Assembly: GCA_036365515.1 (NCBI GenBank) | Contig: CM070875.1 | Location: 99,086,628-99,150,627, forward strand | Reading direction: 5' to 3' | DNA from: Torymus aiolomorphi | Taxonomy: Eukaryota; Arthropoda; Insecta; Hymenoptera; Torymidae | Length of the DNA: 64,000 bases | Notes under the pieces: generated by a model | Told to the model about the DNA's origin: nothing | Databases searched by the model: none | The model's input: the letters and a program-made list of their open reading frames with translations, nothing else | Program-made: the position numbers and the translations under genes | Shown here: one piece after another, positions 1-10,533 of the stretch | How positions within the stretch are numbered: the stretch's first letter is position 1 | How the letters are laid out: every line of letters starts with the position of its first letter

Positions 1-35
1 ATGTTGTTGCAATAGTCTCAATTTGTACCCGGGAA
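1..35. mobile_element. right end of a foldback element, cut by window edge
   Basis: These bases match the last 35 or so bases of the complete foldback at 1575-2158 (compare about 2124-2158). The window therefore opens inside a second copy, and the four tandem units that follow lie between two foldback copies. Confidence 0.7.
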
Positions 36-1574
36 GTTAAATAGCTCTATTCTTGGCAATTTATCTTATACTGGCCTTTCAAGTTTTTCTATTGCGTGTT
101 GCTGAAAAAAATGCTGAAAATTGAGTTACAATTCAGCAAGGTTTGATTATTAATACTCTATAGAGATTTTTACAGTATTTTCCATCAGTCGATTAAATTT
201 TTTCATATTTTTATTCTAGTGTGATAGTTAACTGTCGATTAATTCTATTGGTTAATTACTACACCCACAGTCCATGGACAGGAGCATGGGCTGCGAGATT
301 TTGTCGCTACGGCAGCGCTTTATAGTCTACGGGGGCTGCAGCCGCCAAGGGAGCGAGCGTCGGCAGCCCCTGTAGGCTCTGGCGCGGCTAGCGATATGGT
401 CGGCGTCAGAAACGCATAGCGCATAAGCTAAATAGCTCTATTCTTGCGCATTTATCTTATACTGGCCTTTCCAGTTTTCCTATTGCGTGTTGCTATACCG
501 AAAATTTAGTTACAATTCAGCAAGGCGTGATTATTAATACCGTACAGTGACTTTTTCAGTATTTTCCATCAGTCGATTAAATTTTTTCATACTTTTATTC
601 TAGTGTGATAGTTTACTGTCGATTAATTCTATTGGTTAATTACCAACAGTCCATGGACAGGAGCATGGGCTGCGAGATTTTCTCGCTACGGCGGTGCTCT
701 ATAGTTTACGGGGGCTGCAGCCGCCAAGCGAGCGAGCGGCGGCAGCCCCTGTATGCTCCGGCGCGGCTAGCGATATGGTCGGCGTGAGAAACGCATAGCG
801 CATAAGCTAAATAGCTCTATTCTTGCGCATTTATCTTATACTGGCCTTTCCAGTTTTCCTATTGCGTGTTGCTATGCCGAAAATTTAGTTACAATTCAGC
901 AAGGCGTGGTTATTAATACCGTACAGTGACTTTTTCAGTATTTTCCATCAGTCGATTAAATTTTTTCATACTTTTATTCTAGTGTGATAGTTTACTGTCG
1001 ATTAATTCTTTTTGTTAATTACTACACCCACAGTCCATGGACAGGAGTATGGGCTGCGAGATTATCTCGCTATGGCAGCGCTCTATAGTCTACGGGGGCT
1101 TCAGCCGCCAAGCGAGCGAGCGGCGGCAGCCCCTGTAGGCTCTGGCGCGGCTAGCGATATGGTCGGCGTGAGAAACGCATAGCGCATAAGCTAAATAGCT
1201 CTATTCTTGCGCATTTATCTTATACTGGCCTTTCCAGTTTTCCTATTGCGTGTTGCTGTACCGAAAATTTAGTTACAATTCAGCAAGGCGTGATTATTAA
1301 TACCGTACAGTGACTTTTTCAGTATTTTCCATCAGTCGATTAAATTTTTTCATACTTTTATTCTAGTGGGATAGTTTACTGTCGATTAATTCTTTTTGTT
1401 AATTACTACACCCACAGTCCATGGACAGGAGGATGGGCTGCGAGATATTTTCGCTACGGCAGCGCTCTATAGTCTACGGGGGCTGCAGCCGCCAAGCAAG
1501 CGAGCGGCGGCAGCCCCTGTAGGCTCTGGTGCGGTCTAGCGATATGGTCGGCGTGAGAAACGCATAGCGCATAA
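36..1574. repeat. tandem array, four units of about 385 bp
   Basis: Units start at 36, 427, 806 and 1190, each with a (g)(c/t)taaatagctctattctt motif, giving periods of 391, 379, 384 and 385 bp. Every unit ends in a GC-rich hairpin (331-371, 710-749, 1094-1133, 1478-1517): arms ggggctgc/gcagcccc and ccgcc/ggcgg around a loop rich in gcgagcgagc. Unit 1 resembles the partial unit after 2158 (gctgaaaaaaatgctgaaaattg) more than it resembles units 2-4 (gctataccgaaaattta), so the array looks like a higher-order repeat. The small open frame at 605-787 is one frame of a repeat unit and is not taken as a gene. Confidence 0.9.
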
Positions 1575-1750
1575 CCCGCGTAAAAATTGAAACTATTGCA
1601 ACGACATTGCCACTGTATTCGAAATTAATATCGCTGATATATTCGCAATATAGATGTACAACAATTGCAAGGCTATTGGCGATATTTGCCTTGAGTGCTA
1701 TTTCTAATGTATTGCCAATATCTTAAGATTTAATCTAAAAAAAAAAATTT

Positions 1751-1813
1751 GGGTGGATTCGAACTCGGAATCTTGCGATTACTAGACTTGCTCGCTACCC
1801 ACCGAGCTAATTC
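1751..1813 (-). other. tRNA-like segment (A and B boxes), left arm
   Basis: Read on the minus strand it has an A-box-like ttagctcggtgggtagcg and a B-box-like gagttcgaatcc ending in ccaccc. A D-arm (gctc/gagc) can be drawn, but no proper anticodon stem and no 5-bp T-stem. It is a pol III promoter-bearing tRNA relic rather than a working tRNA. Confidence 0.6.
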
Positions 1814-1917
1814 GTTGTTTCTGTCAATGAACGAAATGGAGGTTAAAAGTTGAAACAAGTGATCATAATTGTTTTGAAGTAGATTTAACCTCTATTTCGT
1901 TCATTGACAGAAACAAC

Positions 1918-1980
1918 GAATTAGCTCGGTGGGTAGCGAGCAAGTCTAGTAATCGCAAGATTCCGAGTTCGAATCCACCC
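1918..1980 (+). other. tRNA-like segment (A and B boxes), right arm
   Basis: Mirror copy of the left-arm segment, identical by eye over its length, reading inward to outward on the plus strand and followed by an aaattttttttttttt run. A T run after a B box can act as a pol III terminator. The two segments face each other across the 36-bp loop region, so transcripts from both would read away from the centre. Confidence 0.6.
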
Positions 1981-2158
1981 AAATTTTTTTTTTTTTAGAT
2001 TAAATCTTAAGATATTGGCAATACATTAGAAATAGCACTCAAGGCAAATATCGCCAATAGTCTTGCAATTGTTGTACATTTATATTGCCAATATATCAGC
2101 GATATTAATTTCGAATACAGTAGCAATGTCGTTGCAATAGTTTCAATTTTTACCTGTG

Positions 2159-2370
2159 AAGTTAAATAGCTCTATTCTTAGCAATTTATCTTATACTGGC
2201 CTTTCAAGTTTTTCTATTGCGTATTGCTGAAAAAAATGCTGAAAATTGAGTTACAATTCAGCAAGGTTTGATTATTAATACTGTATAGAGACTTTTTCAG
2301 TATTTTCCATCAGTCGATTAAATTTTTTCAAATTTTTGTTCTTGTGTAATAGTTTACTGTCTATTAATTC
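2159..2370. repeat. partial copy of the ~385-bp tandem unit
   Basis: The tandem-unit sequence resumes directly after the foldback and decays near 2370. It matches unit 1 closely. The next ~290 bp are unique AT-rich sequence. Confidence 0.8.
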
Positions 2371-4405
2371 TATTAATAGAAGTAGTTTTATTTCACATTG
2401 TTTCGGCATCAATACATCCATAGTATACATACTAGATGTTGTTGGCATTTTGTTTACTTTCACGCTCAAATGAATAGAGATCAGCCATAGAGATCAGTAA
2501 TAAATATTGAATTAGTACGATGAAGGCATGATGGCATTGTGTTTTTGTGAAATAACATAATAGAGATTTGATTGATTTATTATATTAGTGAAATGAACTA
2601 TTTGTGTTTCAATGATGTCCAAGAAAAATGTAAAAGTTGAAAATATTTAATTTTCGATAGCTCACCGTTCGCTCGGTGCGGGGAGGGGGTCCCCTCTAAC
2701 CGCGCGCGCCGCTCCGCTCACCGCGCACCCCCTCCTGCAGCCAAAGAACTCAATCGTATGTTTACGTTTTGCTGCTGTACTAGGAATCGGCGTTGTCTAT
2801 CGCGTTCAGATTTCGTATAACCATTCTCGTGTATATTTGCTATATTTCCTGTAGTTTTTTGATTCGCTGTAACCTTTTTTAAAGAATTGAATTCTATGTG
2901 TTTTGTGTTTTACTATAGGTACTTCCTTAAGAGCCCGTGTATGAGAGTGGAACTTTGAAGTTGAATAATTTCATAACCAAGTTGACAAATGATCTGAAAT
3001 TTCGCACACTAATAGAAAATCAATCGAAGAACAATATTAAGTTTTTGGAATGACGTAACGTTTTTCATTTCGGTATCGAACCTCCTTAAATAAGATGATT
3101 TAAGATTGATATAAATTTTTGGTTGAAATCATTTCCAATACTAATAAGAATATAAGGTATTTTGTTAGCATTACGAGTATCACTACAAGACACTAATGAC
3201 TGACATTATATATTTTTTTAATCCATCTTTTGAAGTTGGATACCAATAATCAAACAAATATATAAAATGTCATAATGCTCAAAAATACATTATATTATTA
3301 AAAGTTTTGTAAATGAGTGAATGGTACACTTTATATTAATGTTAATTAATGTTGTGTAAGTAGAAATTTAAATTCCTTAACTTTTACTTGAGTAGCGGTG
3401 GTTCATTTTTAATTTGATGCCGTCTACAAATCTATATTTTATAAACATATTGTAAAATAATATTTTTAAAAAACACACACTAAATCAAGATTGTATTAGT
3501 TACCTTCTTCATATACTGTTGATATAAAACAGTTACTTACGGTGGAATACTGATGAATATAATTGTAGGCTCCTACTCACACCTATAACATATAATAAAA
3601 ACAAGTAAACATTTTTATCATTCTACATAAAAAAACGTGGATAGTATATCTTACCTAATTAAGTTATCGATGGATTAAAAAAGCAATATTTGAATTCCCT
3701 GGAAGTGGTCGATGACAGCAAATGAATCTATTTCTATTATTAACGTAAATTTATGGAATAAAATTTTAAATTTCAAACTTTTTTTGAGGTAGTACCTCTC
3801 TCCATTTTTATATAGCAGCATATAATTGCTATCATGCATATCAATGGAGTTATTTTAGTATTGTGTTTATCGTTCCTATTTTCTGGTTTATGCAGCAATA
3901 AGTAAGTGAGTAAAGTCATGCATTTTAAGGCAACACAAGAAAACTCAAATTATCTTACATCATATTTAACATAGTTCCATCTTGCTATGATGGAATATGA
4001 TTGTTAAATAAAATAATAGTATTTTCGATTAGAATAACAAGGTTTTAATTAATTTTTATCATTTGAATATCAAAACCCTCCTCCACCCCTGTACTAGACA
4101 GGCTTCTTCTTACATATAAAGATATACTATGATTGCCATAATGAATATCTGTAAAGTTTTGCAGTTTTTACCTAAATATTAAAAAGATTATTGATATTTA
4201 ATTTTTGCATGAATCACCAAATCTCAATCTATCAATTTCACAAATAAATGCGTTAAAACTAAAATAAACATTATTAATAAATTAGAATTTATTAGAATTA
4301 ATAATAAAATTCAGAATCATTTAGAGCCTAAGAGTGCATTAAATTTAAAAAAAATAATTTTTTTTACCGAGCAGAAAGTTAACCAAAAAAACAATTTAAA
4401 ATTAA
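2371..4405. other. AT-rich stretch without a recognisable gene
   Basis: I see no convincing exon, RNA gene or transposon end here, apart from the GC-rich hairpin near 2680-2736. The 500 bp before the transposase-like gene are A-rich and may hold its 5' region or terminal repeat, but no matching repeat was found downstream of 6402. Confidence 0.5.
2680..2736. repeat. GC-rich snapback hairpin
   Basis: Arms ggagggggt and accccctcc flank a ctctaaccgcgcgcgcc-type loop containing cgctccgctc. The isolated GC block in AT-rich DNA resembles the hairpins at 10353-10656 and 42471-42607, which share a ctcgct.cgctcg core and a nearby ctaac. Confidence 0.6.
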
Positions 4406-5110
4406 TTGACTACGATGTCTCAAAATTATTCAACGAAAAGAATCAAATGTGCAAATTTTTTAAATAAGCACAAAAAAATTTTTTACGAACCTAATTCCGT
4501 GCGTTTTAAACAACTTGAGAATCTTGCTCATCCATTGAAGCTTCTCTATCCTGATTTACATTTGACCCCCTCTACATATCTGTGTAGACGTTGTTACGAG
4601 CATGCTTTAGAATTGGTGACTAGCACTGAAAATGAATTTTCAACAGATGATAATTTTATCGATAACGGAATCGATAGAGATGAAGATTTTTTGCCAAGTA
4701 CTCCAGAACCCGTGGAAGAATTTAATAATAAAATAAGTACATTTTTCTCAGGATGTGTATCGCCTCTTAAGAGGAAAAATCTTATACGTGAAAAATCAAT
4801 TGAAAATTACGTAAAAAAGAAAACGAAAAATATACTTTCAATATTGTCTAATGCCCTCGATGTGAAGTTGAATAATGTTTATGATGTTTCTATAAAAGCA
4901 AACGAATCAACTGCATGCCGTTGTACAGAATGGGTACAAAATGTTGGTTTAGCCTTGCAAAAGTGTTCTACGGTATCAGAAAAAGTAAAAATTCTGACTT
5001 TGCTACCCTCATCCTTAACGAAAAATGAAATTTTATCTTTATTTCCAGACATAATTTTAATTGTTCAAGACAGAGTCCTAATAAGAGTGACGTTATTACC
5101 GTTAAAATAA
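4406..5110 (+). CDS. transposase-like protein, N-terminal part (frameshifted)
   Basis: The 234-codon frame begins at an ATG in A-rich context. The first ~70 residues contain Cys positions ending in a YLCRRCYEHA motif, suggesting a zinc-binding module. An acidic, low-complexity linker (DEDFLPSTPEPVEE) and a Lys-rich stretch follow. The last recognisable segment, VKILTLLPSSLTKNEI, looks like the helical part that precedes the core in this type of protein. The frame then drifts into a non-matching tail and stops at 5108-5110. The next frame is open from 5029 and continues the protein, so a single-base frameshift between about 5029 and 5060 most likely splits one gene of roughly 660 residues. A short intron was considered: ttatttccag at 5048 looks like an acceptor, but no suitable donor restores the frame. 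The family is widespread in arthropod and cnidarian genomes; I cannot name its superfamily. Confidence 0.75.
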   Translation: MTTMSQNYSTKRIKCANFLNKHKKIFYEPNSVRFKQLENLAHPLKLLYPDLHLTPSTYLCRRCYEHALELVTSTENEFSTDDNFIDNGIDRDEDFLPSTPEPVEEFNNKISTFFSGCVSPLKRKNLIREKSIENYVKKKTKNILSILSNALDVKLNNVYDVSIKANESTACRCTEWVQNVGLALQKCSTVSEKVKILTLLPSSLTKNEILSLFPDIILIVQDRVLIRVTLLPLK

Positions 5111-6402
5111 ATGATAAAAAAGAGAAGAAAGTTAAACGTTTTCTTACTCAAAGTCTGAAAGCAACGTATAAAGCATTCAAAAATGATTATCCGGAATTAA
5201 AAATTGGTAAATCGAAGTTTTATAGTTTGCGACCAAAATATGTTTTACTTAGCCCCATCAAAGAAGTTTGTCTCTGTATCTATTGCGCAAATTATGATTT
5301 ATTTCTTACGAGCTTGATTAATTTCAGAGGGAGTAACATTACAGAGTTGGATGAACTTCGGTCAGAAATAATAAACGCAACAAAGTGTTCTGAGCCATCT
5401 GACTTATGTTATTTGCAGGAATGTAAAATTTGTCCAGGCAGTAACGGAATTACGTTTCATGTTCTAAAACTGCAAGATGTAGAAAGCACAGAAGAAATTA
5501 CGTATGCTTTGTGGGAAAATGGTAACTTGATTAAAAAAACAGTGCCAATTTCTGCTTTTAAAGAGGAACTTTCGGTTTGGACCATGAAGATTAGTACTCA
5601 CATGTATGTAAAAAATATACAACGCAAAGCTGTAAAAGCAGAAAGAGAAAATGCTAAAAAAGACCCACATCATTTAGTTCTTCAAATAGACTTCGCTGAA
5701 AACTGGGCTGTAATTCATAATAAAGCTGTTCAAGGAAATCATTGGGTTAATGATCAAATTTCTATTTTCACAGCAGTATCTTATCAAGGGGATTCGACAC
5801 AAAGTTTCGCACTCATAAGTGATGACCGAAAACATGATTCAGCGTATGCTTTGCTAGCAATAGAAAACATTATAATCTACTTGAAAGACAATTGTCGTGA
5901 TTCAATAAAAAAAATTACCATTGTATCAGATGGCGCCGCTAGCCACTTTAAAAAACGCTTTCAATTATATGAATTAAAACGAGCACCATTTGATATAAAA
6001 TGGTTGTTCTCTGCTACTGGGCACGGCAAAGGAGCTGTAGATGGTGTGGGTGGACTTATAAAGCATTATGCTACTTCGCATAATCTTCGAGATCCCCATG
6101 AAAAATCCATTCAAAATGCTAATGATTTTATAGAGCACGTTCAAAAATATACAGATGCAATTAAAATAATACATTTACAAGACGTTGACGTAGAAGAGTT
6201 TAGAAAAGTAAAAAATGTTGATTGGCTTACTACTCCTAAGTATTCTGGAATTCAAAAAACTCATTTATGGATTAAAGAAACGTGCAACGATAAAGTACAT
6301 TGTTTAACAGCAAGGACCGCTGATTGTCCTCTTACTGAAGTAAGAACAATGAAGCAGAAAAAAGGTAGATATAAAAATAAAAAATCTAAAAGACAAAAAT
6401 AA
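5029..6402 (+). CDS. transposase-like protein, catalytic-core part (frameshifted)
   Basis: This frame is open from 5029, after a stop at 5026-5028, and shares no frame with the upstream part. Its first ~65 residues include the family-like segment IGKSKFYSLRPKYVLL. Counting from codon 5227, a Cys-rich region follows (CLCIYC near 15-20; C61, C66, C69). Next come a likely RNase H-like core with D155 in QIDFAENW, D235 in SDGAASHFK and a conserved-looking GHGKGAVDGVGG block (265-276, D272), and a Lys/Arg-rich tail. Asp residues in these settings suggest a DDD/E transposase or a domesticated relative. The core is uninterrupted, so decay is recent or the gene was until lately constrained. The start codon is unknown because it belongs to the upstream piece. 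Nothing nearby suggests a host operon or pathway. Confidence 0.75.
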   Translation, partial: NFIFISRHNFNCSRQSPNKSDVITVKINDKKEKKVKRFLTQSLKATYKAFKNDYPELKIGKSKFYSLRPKYVLLSPIKEVCLCIYCANYDLFLTSLINFRGSNITELDELRSEIINATKCSEPSDLCYLQECKICPGSNGITFHVLKLQDVESTEEITYALWENGNLIKKTVPISAFKEELSVWTMKISTHMYVKNIQRKAVKAERENAKKDPHHLVLQIDFAENWAVIHNKAVQGNHWVNDQISIFTAVSYQGDSTQSFALISDDRKHDSAYALLAIENIIIYLKDNCRDSIKKITIVSDGAASHFKKRFQLYELKRAPFDIKWLFSATGHGKGAVDGVGGLIKHYATSHNLRDPHEKSIQNANDFIEHVQKYTDAIKIIHLQDVDVEEFRKVKNVDWLTTPKYSGIQKTHLWIKETCNDKVHCLTARTADCPLTEVRTMKQKKGRYKNKKSKRQK

Positions 6403-6604
6403 AAAATATAACAGATACTATGTGTACTTGTATATTGCTTACGCACAAAGATAAAAACCTTTATATTGACTGTTATACCATTGAATATATGTAAGGGTTA
6501 AGCGTGAAAAATTTGTTTGTGAATTATCTCATTAATGATCGCTATTCCTGGGCACGAGTCGGGAATTTCACTAATACGTCTAGATAGCTATTTAGGTCCT
6601 CTAT

Positions 6605-7025
6605 CAGGACAAAAAAAAAATTGAGCAAAAAAAAAATGGCGTTTTTGAGAAAAATGCACTTTTCTAAAAAATGCATTTTTCAGTAAAAAGTACATAACTC
6701 ATGCATTTTTTATTTTTGTTTAAAATAACATAAAGAACGTGAAAGAGGGCTCAAACCTTGAGTGAAATTATGTGTTACACGCTAAAAAGCTCAAAAAACT
6801 GGTGAAGCAGTAGCGGTTTGAAAATTACATTGAAAAAATTTTTTTCTAAGTAAGGTTTTTCTCGGAATTTTTTGCCATTGCTGAACGCATGAAATTTTGA
6901 TGCAACAAAAAAATAAAAATATACGGGTCAAATAATTTTTGGAGAAGAACATGAATACTTTAATTCCAAAATGATCGGTGACATAGGCATACGCGGTCCA
7001 CCTGATTTGAAATGGATTCGGCCTT
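6605..7025. repeat. diverged ~420-bp dispersed repeat, copy 1
   Basis: It shares an ordered series of blocks with 8195-8589: tttttgagaaaaatgca, ctcatgcattttttattttt, gtgaaagagggc, aattccaaaatg.tcg.tga. Spacing is similar throughout. It ends in gatttgaaatggattcggcc, which is the undisturbed version of the target site of the element at 8590. No reading frame. Confidence 0.75.
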
Positions 7026-8194
7026 AATGATTTAGTAGCTTCTTTGATTTTTGTGCAACCTAGTTGAACAATTTAAGTTTTTGTATTTTATGATCTTTCA
7101 GAAATTTAACATATTCCTTTTTATAAACTAGAATTTTTATAAAATATATGGGACATTTCTACAATTTCACGTAAAAATAGACGTGGAAACATACAACTTT
7201 ATGCGTCGATAGAATTATGTACGTTTCAATTTACAACTGTATTATACTGCTTAAAATACTGTTATTTTCAGCTTAATTTTGCTAAAAACTTCAAAAATAC
7301 TTATGTTCCCAGTCTTTTCTAGGCACGATCAAAGCAGTTTTTGTTAGCCTGATATATAAACTATAAAATCAATTTTAATCCAGCTGCTCATAGCTGCTCA
7401 TCATTTTCGATAAAAAAAAATGATAAATGCAGATTTTCGTAATGTATCTACGTATGCAGAGTTTGCCGCGTAATTATGCAGACCGGTATAGCATTTGACT
7501 AACTTCATAGCATGTAAACTGGACAATTCTACAGGCTATTATAGATAAAAAGGAATAGCTCATATATAAAAGGAATAGTATCTTTCAGTCAATAACAAGC
7601 TTTTTAGAAAAGACGTATTTCTTATAGTTTTTGTTAGAAGGTCTTTTAACAGTGGGGTCAGTTGGTTAATTAACAGCTTTGAAATTAGTTAAATGTTACT
7701 AGTTATAATAATCACGCGGCGAATCCTGAGTAGTAGAACGTATAGAACAGACATCATACCTCTCTAAATGAATGTACGTTTTAAATCAAATACACTCTAC
7801 CTTATTAGCTTGTGATATTTTATTCTATCGAATAACGAAAATTATTTTTTTATTTGCGCTTTTCGTTCTTGATACGTTGTGGTACATATATACATATAAC
7901 AGTTTTGGTTAGCTATAAGAATGTTTTGCCTTAAACGTTTAGAAATTCACAAGATTTATCAAGAGAGCACTAAACGGACAAAAGCAAAAAAGAAGTCTGA
8001 GCTTTTTTATTACAAAAATTCAATTTCTCGAACAATGACAAGTATATTAAACGTATAAATTTACTACCCCAGTCACTATTTTTTAAGCGATTGTCACGTC
8101 GAGCACAACTACAGCTTTCCAACTAGTTTAACACGTCAGCCGCACCATGGTTAGTCGACAAGTTAACATAGGTATTTATATCCCCTACCACCAG
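7026..8194. other. AT-rich spacer, nothing recognised
   Basis: No exon, RNA gene or element end stands out between the two repeat copies. Confidence 0.5.
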
Positions 8195-8589
8195 TAAAAA
8201 ATTTATCAAAAAAAATGGAGGTTTTGAGAAAAATGCATTTTTTTTAAAAGTTCATTTTTTCATAAAAACTGCACATCTCATGCATTTTTTATTTTTATGC
8301 AAATGTCATGCAGGGGGTGAAAGAGGGCGCTAAACTGAGTATAACCACGTATAATTTACTCAGAAGCTTAAAAAACTCGTAAAATGGCAGCAGTTTGAAG
8401 ATGACCTAAAAAATAAAATTTCAAAGTTAGGATTTTGTAAAAAATTTTTGACATTGTCAACTGGATGCAATTTTAGTGCAATCGAAAAATGAAAAAATAC
8501 GTATCGAATCATTTTTTGAGAAGAACAACAATATTGTAATTCCAAAATGGTCGATGAGATAGGCATACTCTGGTTGTTCGATTTGAGAT
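8195..8589. repeat. diverged ~420-bp dispersed repeat, copy 2 (interrupted)
   Basis: Same block order as copy 1. The copy breaks after gatttgagat and its next bases (atggattcggtc) reappear at 11567, beyond the inserted TIR element. Confidence 0.75.
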
Positions 8590-9404
8590 CCCTGTTGAAA
8601 CGGCCCTATAGAACCTTATAAAACCGCATAAAATATCTACGATTTTAATCAGCCAAAAAAAATTCCCATTAAATATTTTATGAGGTTACGTGAGGTTCAT
8701 CATATTTTATGTGTATTAATGGGGAAATACGTTATAGCAATTTCTACAGTACAAACTTACATGGATTTATGAGGAAAATCTCATTTAAAAAGTATGGGTT
8801 TCTAAGTAAATTAATTCATAAGGATAATATAGTATTTCCTAATAAAACATTTATAATAGTTATTAGTAAAATCCAATTTAACAAAAGAATACCAGCTTAA
8901 AAATATTATATGAGATTTAATAAGTTTTTACCATTTGAAATTGTATAACATTATATAGTATTTTTCTCATTTATTGAGCCTTAATTGATTGAGCTTTAAC
9001 AAGGATATGCATATAAAAAGTAAATAAGAATTTATGATGGATATATAAAAAGGTTAATAGGCTTTTATGTGAATAGTGCATAACAATATAAAAATGGAAT
9101 TATATAGAAATTCCTGGTGCAAATACACACATTAAAAAGCTTATTGTATATGAATCTATATGCAATATAAATATTGTAAAAAACTATATAATACGTATTA
9201 AATAAAATAGTATATGTTTAAAACAGAATAAATCTAATAGGAATAGTCAATTACAAATTGTTTTTATAATACATGTATTTTCTGTTACACAACAAACGTT
9301 ACTTTATCAGAAAAAATGTACAATTTATAAAAAAGCATAATCTATTTTATGAGGTGTTATGCGTTTTCAAATAATTTTGTAAATAATTATCTTATTCGCG
9401 TGTA

Positions 9405-10330
9405 AGAGAAGACGAAAACAAAAGCGAAGGTCAGAAATTCCTAGAAGTCGCGGCAGTTGCGCGATGGGAAGGGGAGAGAGCGTTTGAGGCACGTGGAGAT
9501 CCCGAGAGCGTCCGAGCGGCGTAGAGCACCGGTGTGGTGGGGGACGCACCGGAAGTGAGAAGCTCACACGATGTGCGGAATGCACGGAGACTCGCGGGCC
9601 GCATGCACTCCCTAAGTCAGTCGCGCTCGAGCTCCAGTCGAGTCAACAACGATCACGCGGAAGGTACGCGTGATCGTAGTTGTTAGCTCATGCTTTACCC
9701 AGTATAGTAGGGCATTATGGGTGTTGCGAGTAGATGATCGGGCAGTGCCGGTAGTGGGGTCACTAGGATCCCGCGATGACGACGATCCAGGTGTTCCGCT
9801 ATAGGGATCCATGAGATTACAGCGATGATGCACCACCGGATAATAGTCGCCGGCTCAAAAACGCATTGCACGCCCATATCATCGCCACGCGACAACGGTC
9901 CCGTAGATAGGTATCGGGAGACGGGACCGGCCTTATCGGACAACAGTAGGAATTTTAATTATGACATAGCACGGGGTATGAGGGATTCGGATAAATTAAC
10001 GGACGCGTGTGCACTAATACGTTTTCTAGCGTCTCAGGCAGAGTCTGTCCGCACTATGCCTTACTGACGAGTCCAGCGGGCAGACCCGGGACGAAACGCT
10101 ATTTATTCGAAAGAGCAAACATTAGTAGGATCGAATATGGTTCGCGTTTCGTCTTGCATGTTGGGGAGTTCATGTCGCTTTACGTGGAGCACAGCCCATT
10201 CTTATTTTCATGTGTTACAAAACTATTGCCGCTTCTAATCGCGATTTGTGTACAAGAAACTAAAGTGCCACTTGAATATATTTATTCCCGATTAAGGCCG
10301 TTACAAGAAATAATCATTTTGCAAAGGTAG
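9405..10330. other. GC-rich structured block inside the TIR element
   Basis: Base composition changes sharply on both sides. Short open frames in it overlap on both strands and match nothing I know. Instead it holds several hairpins: cgatcacgcg/cgcgtgatcg at about 9650-9684, ggtcccgt/acgggacc at 9897-9928, and the hammerhead at 10027-10101. The block looks like a captured or inserted sequence that makes structured RNA. Confidence 0.55.
10027..10101 (+). ncRNA. type III hammerhead ribozyme
   Basis: All conserved core positions are present. Stem III pairs tagcgt (10027-10032) with acgcta (10096-10101), including the required A15.1-U16.1 pair. The cleavage triplet is gtc, with C17 at 10033. Stem I pairs tcaggca (10034-10040) with tgcctta (10057-10063) with one mismatch. 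The core ctgacga is at 10064-10070. Stem II pairs gtcc (10071-10074) with ggac (10089-10092), plus an inner ggg/ccc. gaaac follows at 10093-10097. Open-ended stem III defines type III. Self-cleavage would occur after 10033. It lies in the GC-rich block of the TIR element. Such ribozymes in other genomes process transcripts of satellites, retrozymes or Penelope elements; which applies here is unknown. Confidence 0.85.
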
Positions 10331-10352
10331 AGTGAAGCATAGTTTATAACAT

Positions 10353-10533
10353 TTATAGCACAGTGTGACCTAAGCCCGCACTTAAGTCACGCCTATCCGT
10401 GCGATAAGTAACCCATTATTGCACCGTGTATATCGCACTCGCTACGCTCGTGCGCTAACCTCACGGTGCAAAAAAGGACTGCTTAGCGCACGGATAGGCG
10501 TGACAGCGGGCTTAGCTTAGGCTATGCTATAAC
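10353..10533. repeat. snapback hairpin element 1
   Basis: Arms ttatagca..taagcccgc..gtcacgcctatccgtgcg are mirrored by cgcacggataggcgtgac.gcgggctta..tgctataa. The inner part has caccgtg/cacggtg pairs and a gcactcgctacgctcgtgcgctaac loop. It contains aagtaacccattattgcac, shared with hairpin 2. Confidence 0.8.

Larger units (their letters stand above)
1575..2158. mobile_element. foldback element with tRNA-like arms
   Basis: Two near-perfect inverted arms (about 1577-1847 and 1884-2151, ~270 bp each) are separated by only ~36 bp. The outer ends read taaaaattgaaactattgc. The element sits between cgcataa and gttaaatagc, which are contiguous in the neighbouring tandem units, so it is an insertion into the array. 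Each arm holds a tRNA-like segment next to an A/T run. No reading frame is present. It could be a SINE-derived inverted dimer or a foldback MITE that captured a tRNA-like sequence. Confidence 0.85.

Noticed and set aside
1918..1980. Functional tRNA gene
   Set aside because: A and B boxes are present, but anticodon and T stems do not pair; it occurs as mirrored copies in a foldback.
1740..1990. CRISPR array or bacterial repeats
   Set aside because: Repeats in this window are eukaryotic transposons, satellites and foldbacks; no short regular direct repeats with unique spacers or cas genes occur.
4985..5048. 64-bp intron in the transposase-like gene (gtaaaa to ttccag)
   Set aside because: Splicing it would enter a frame with an immediate TAA, and it would remove residues that look conserved; a frameshift fits better.
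7026..8194. LTR retrotransposon interior between the two 420-bp repeats
   Set aside because: The repeats are strongly diverged, lack TG..CA ends, and the interval has no coding sequence.
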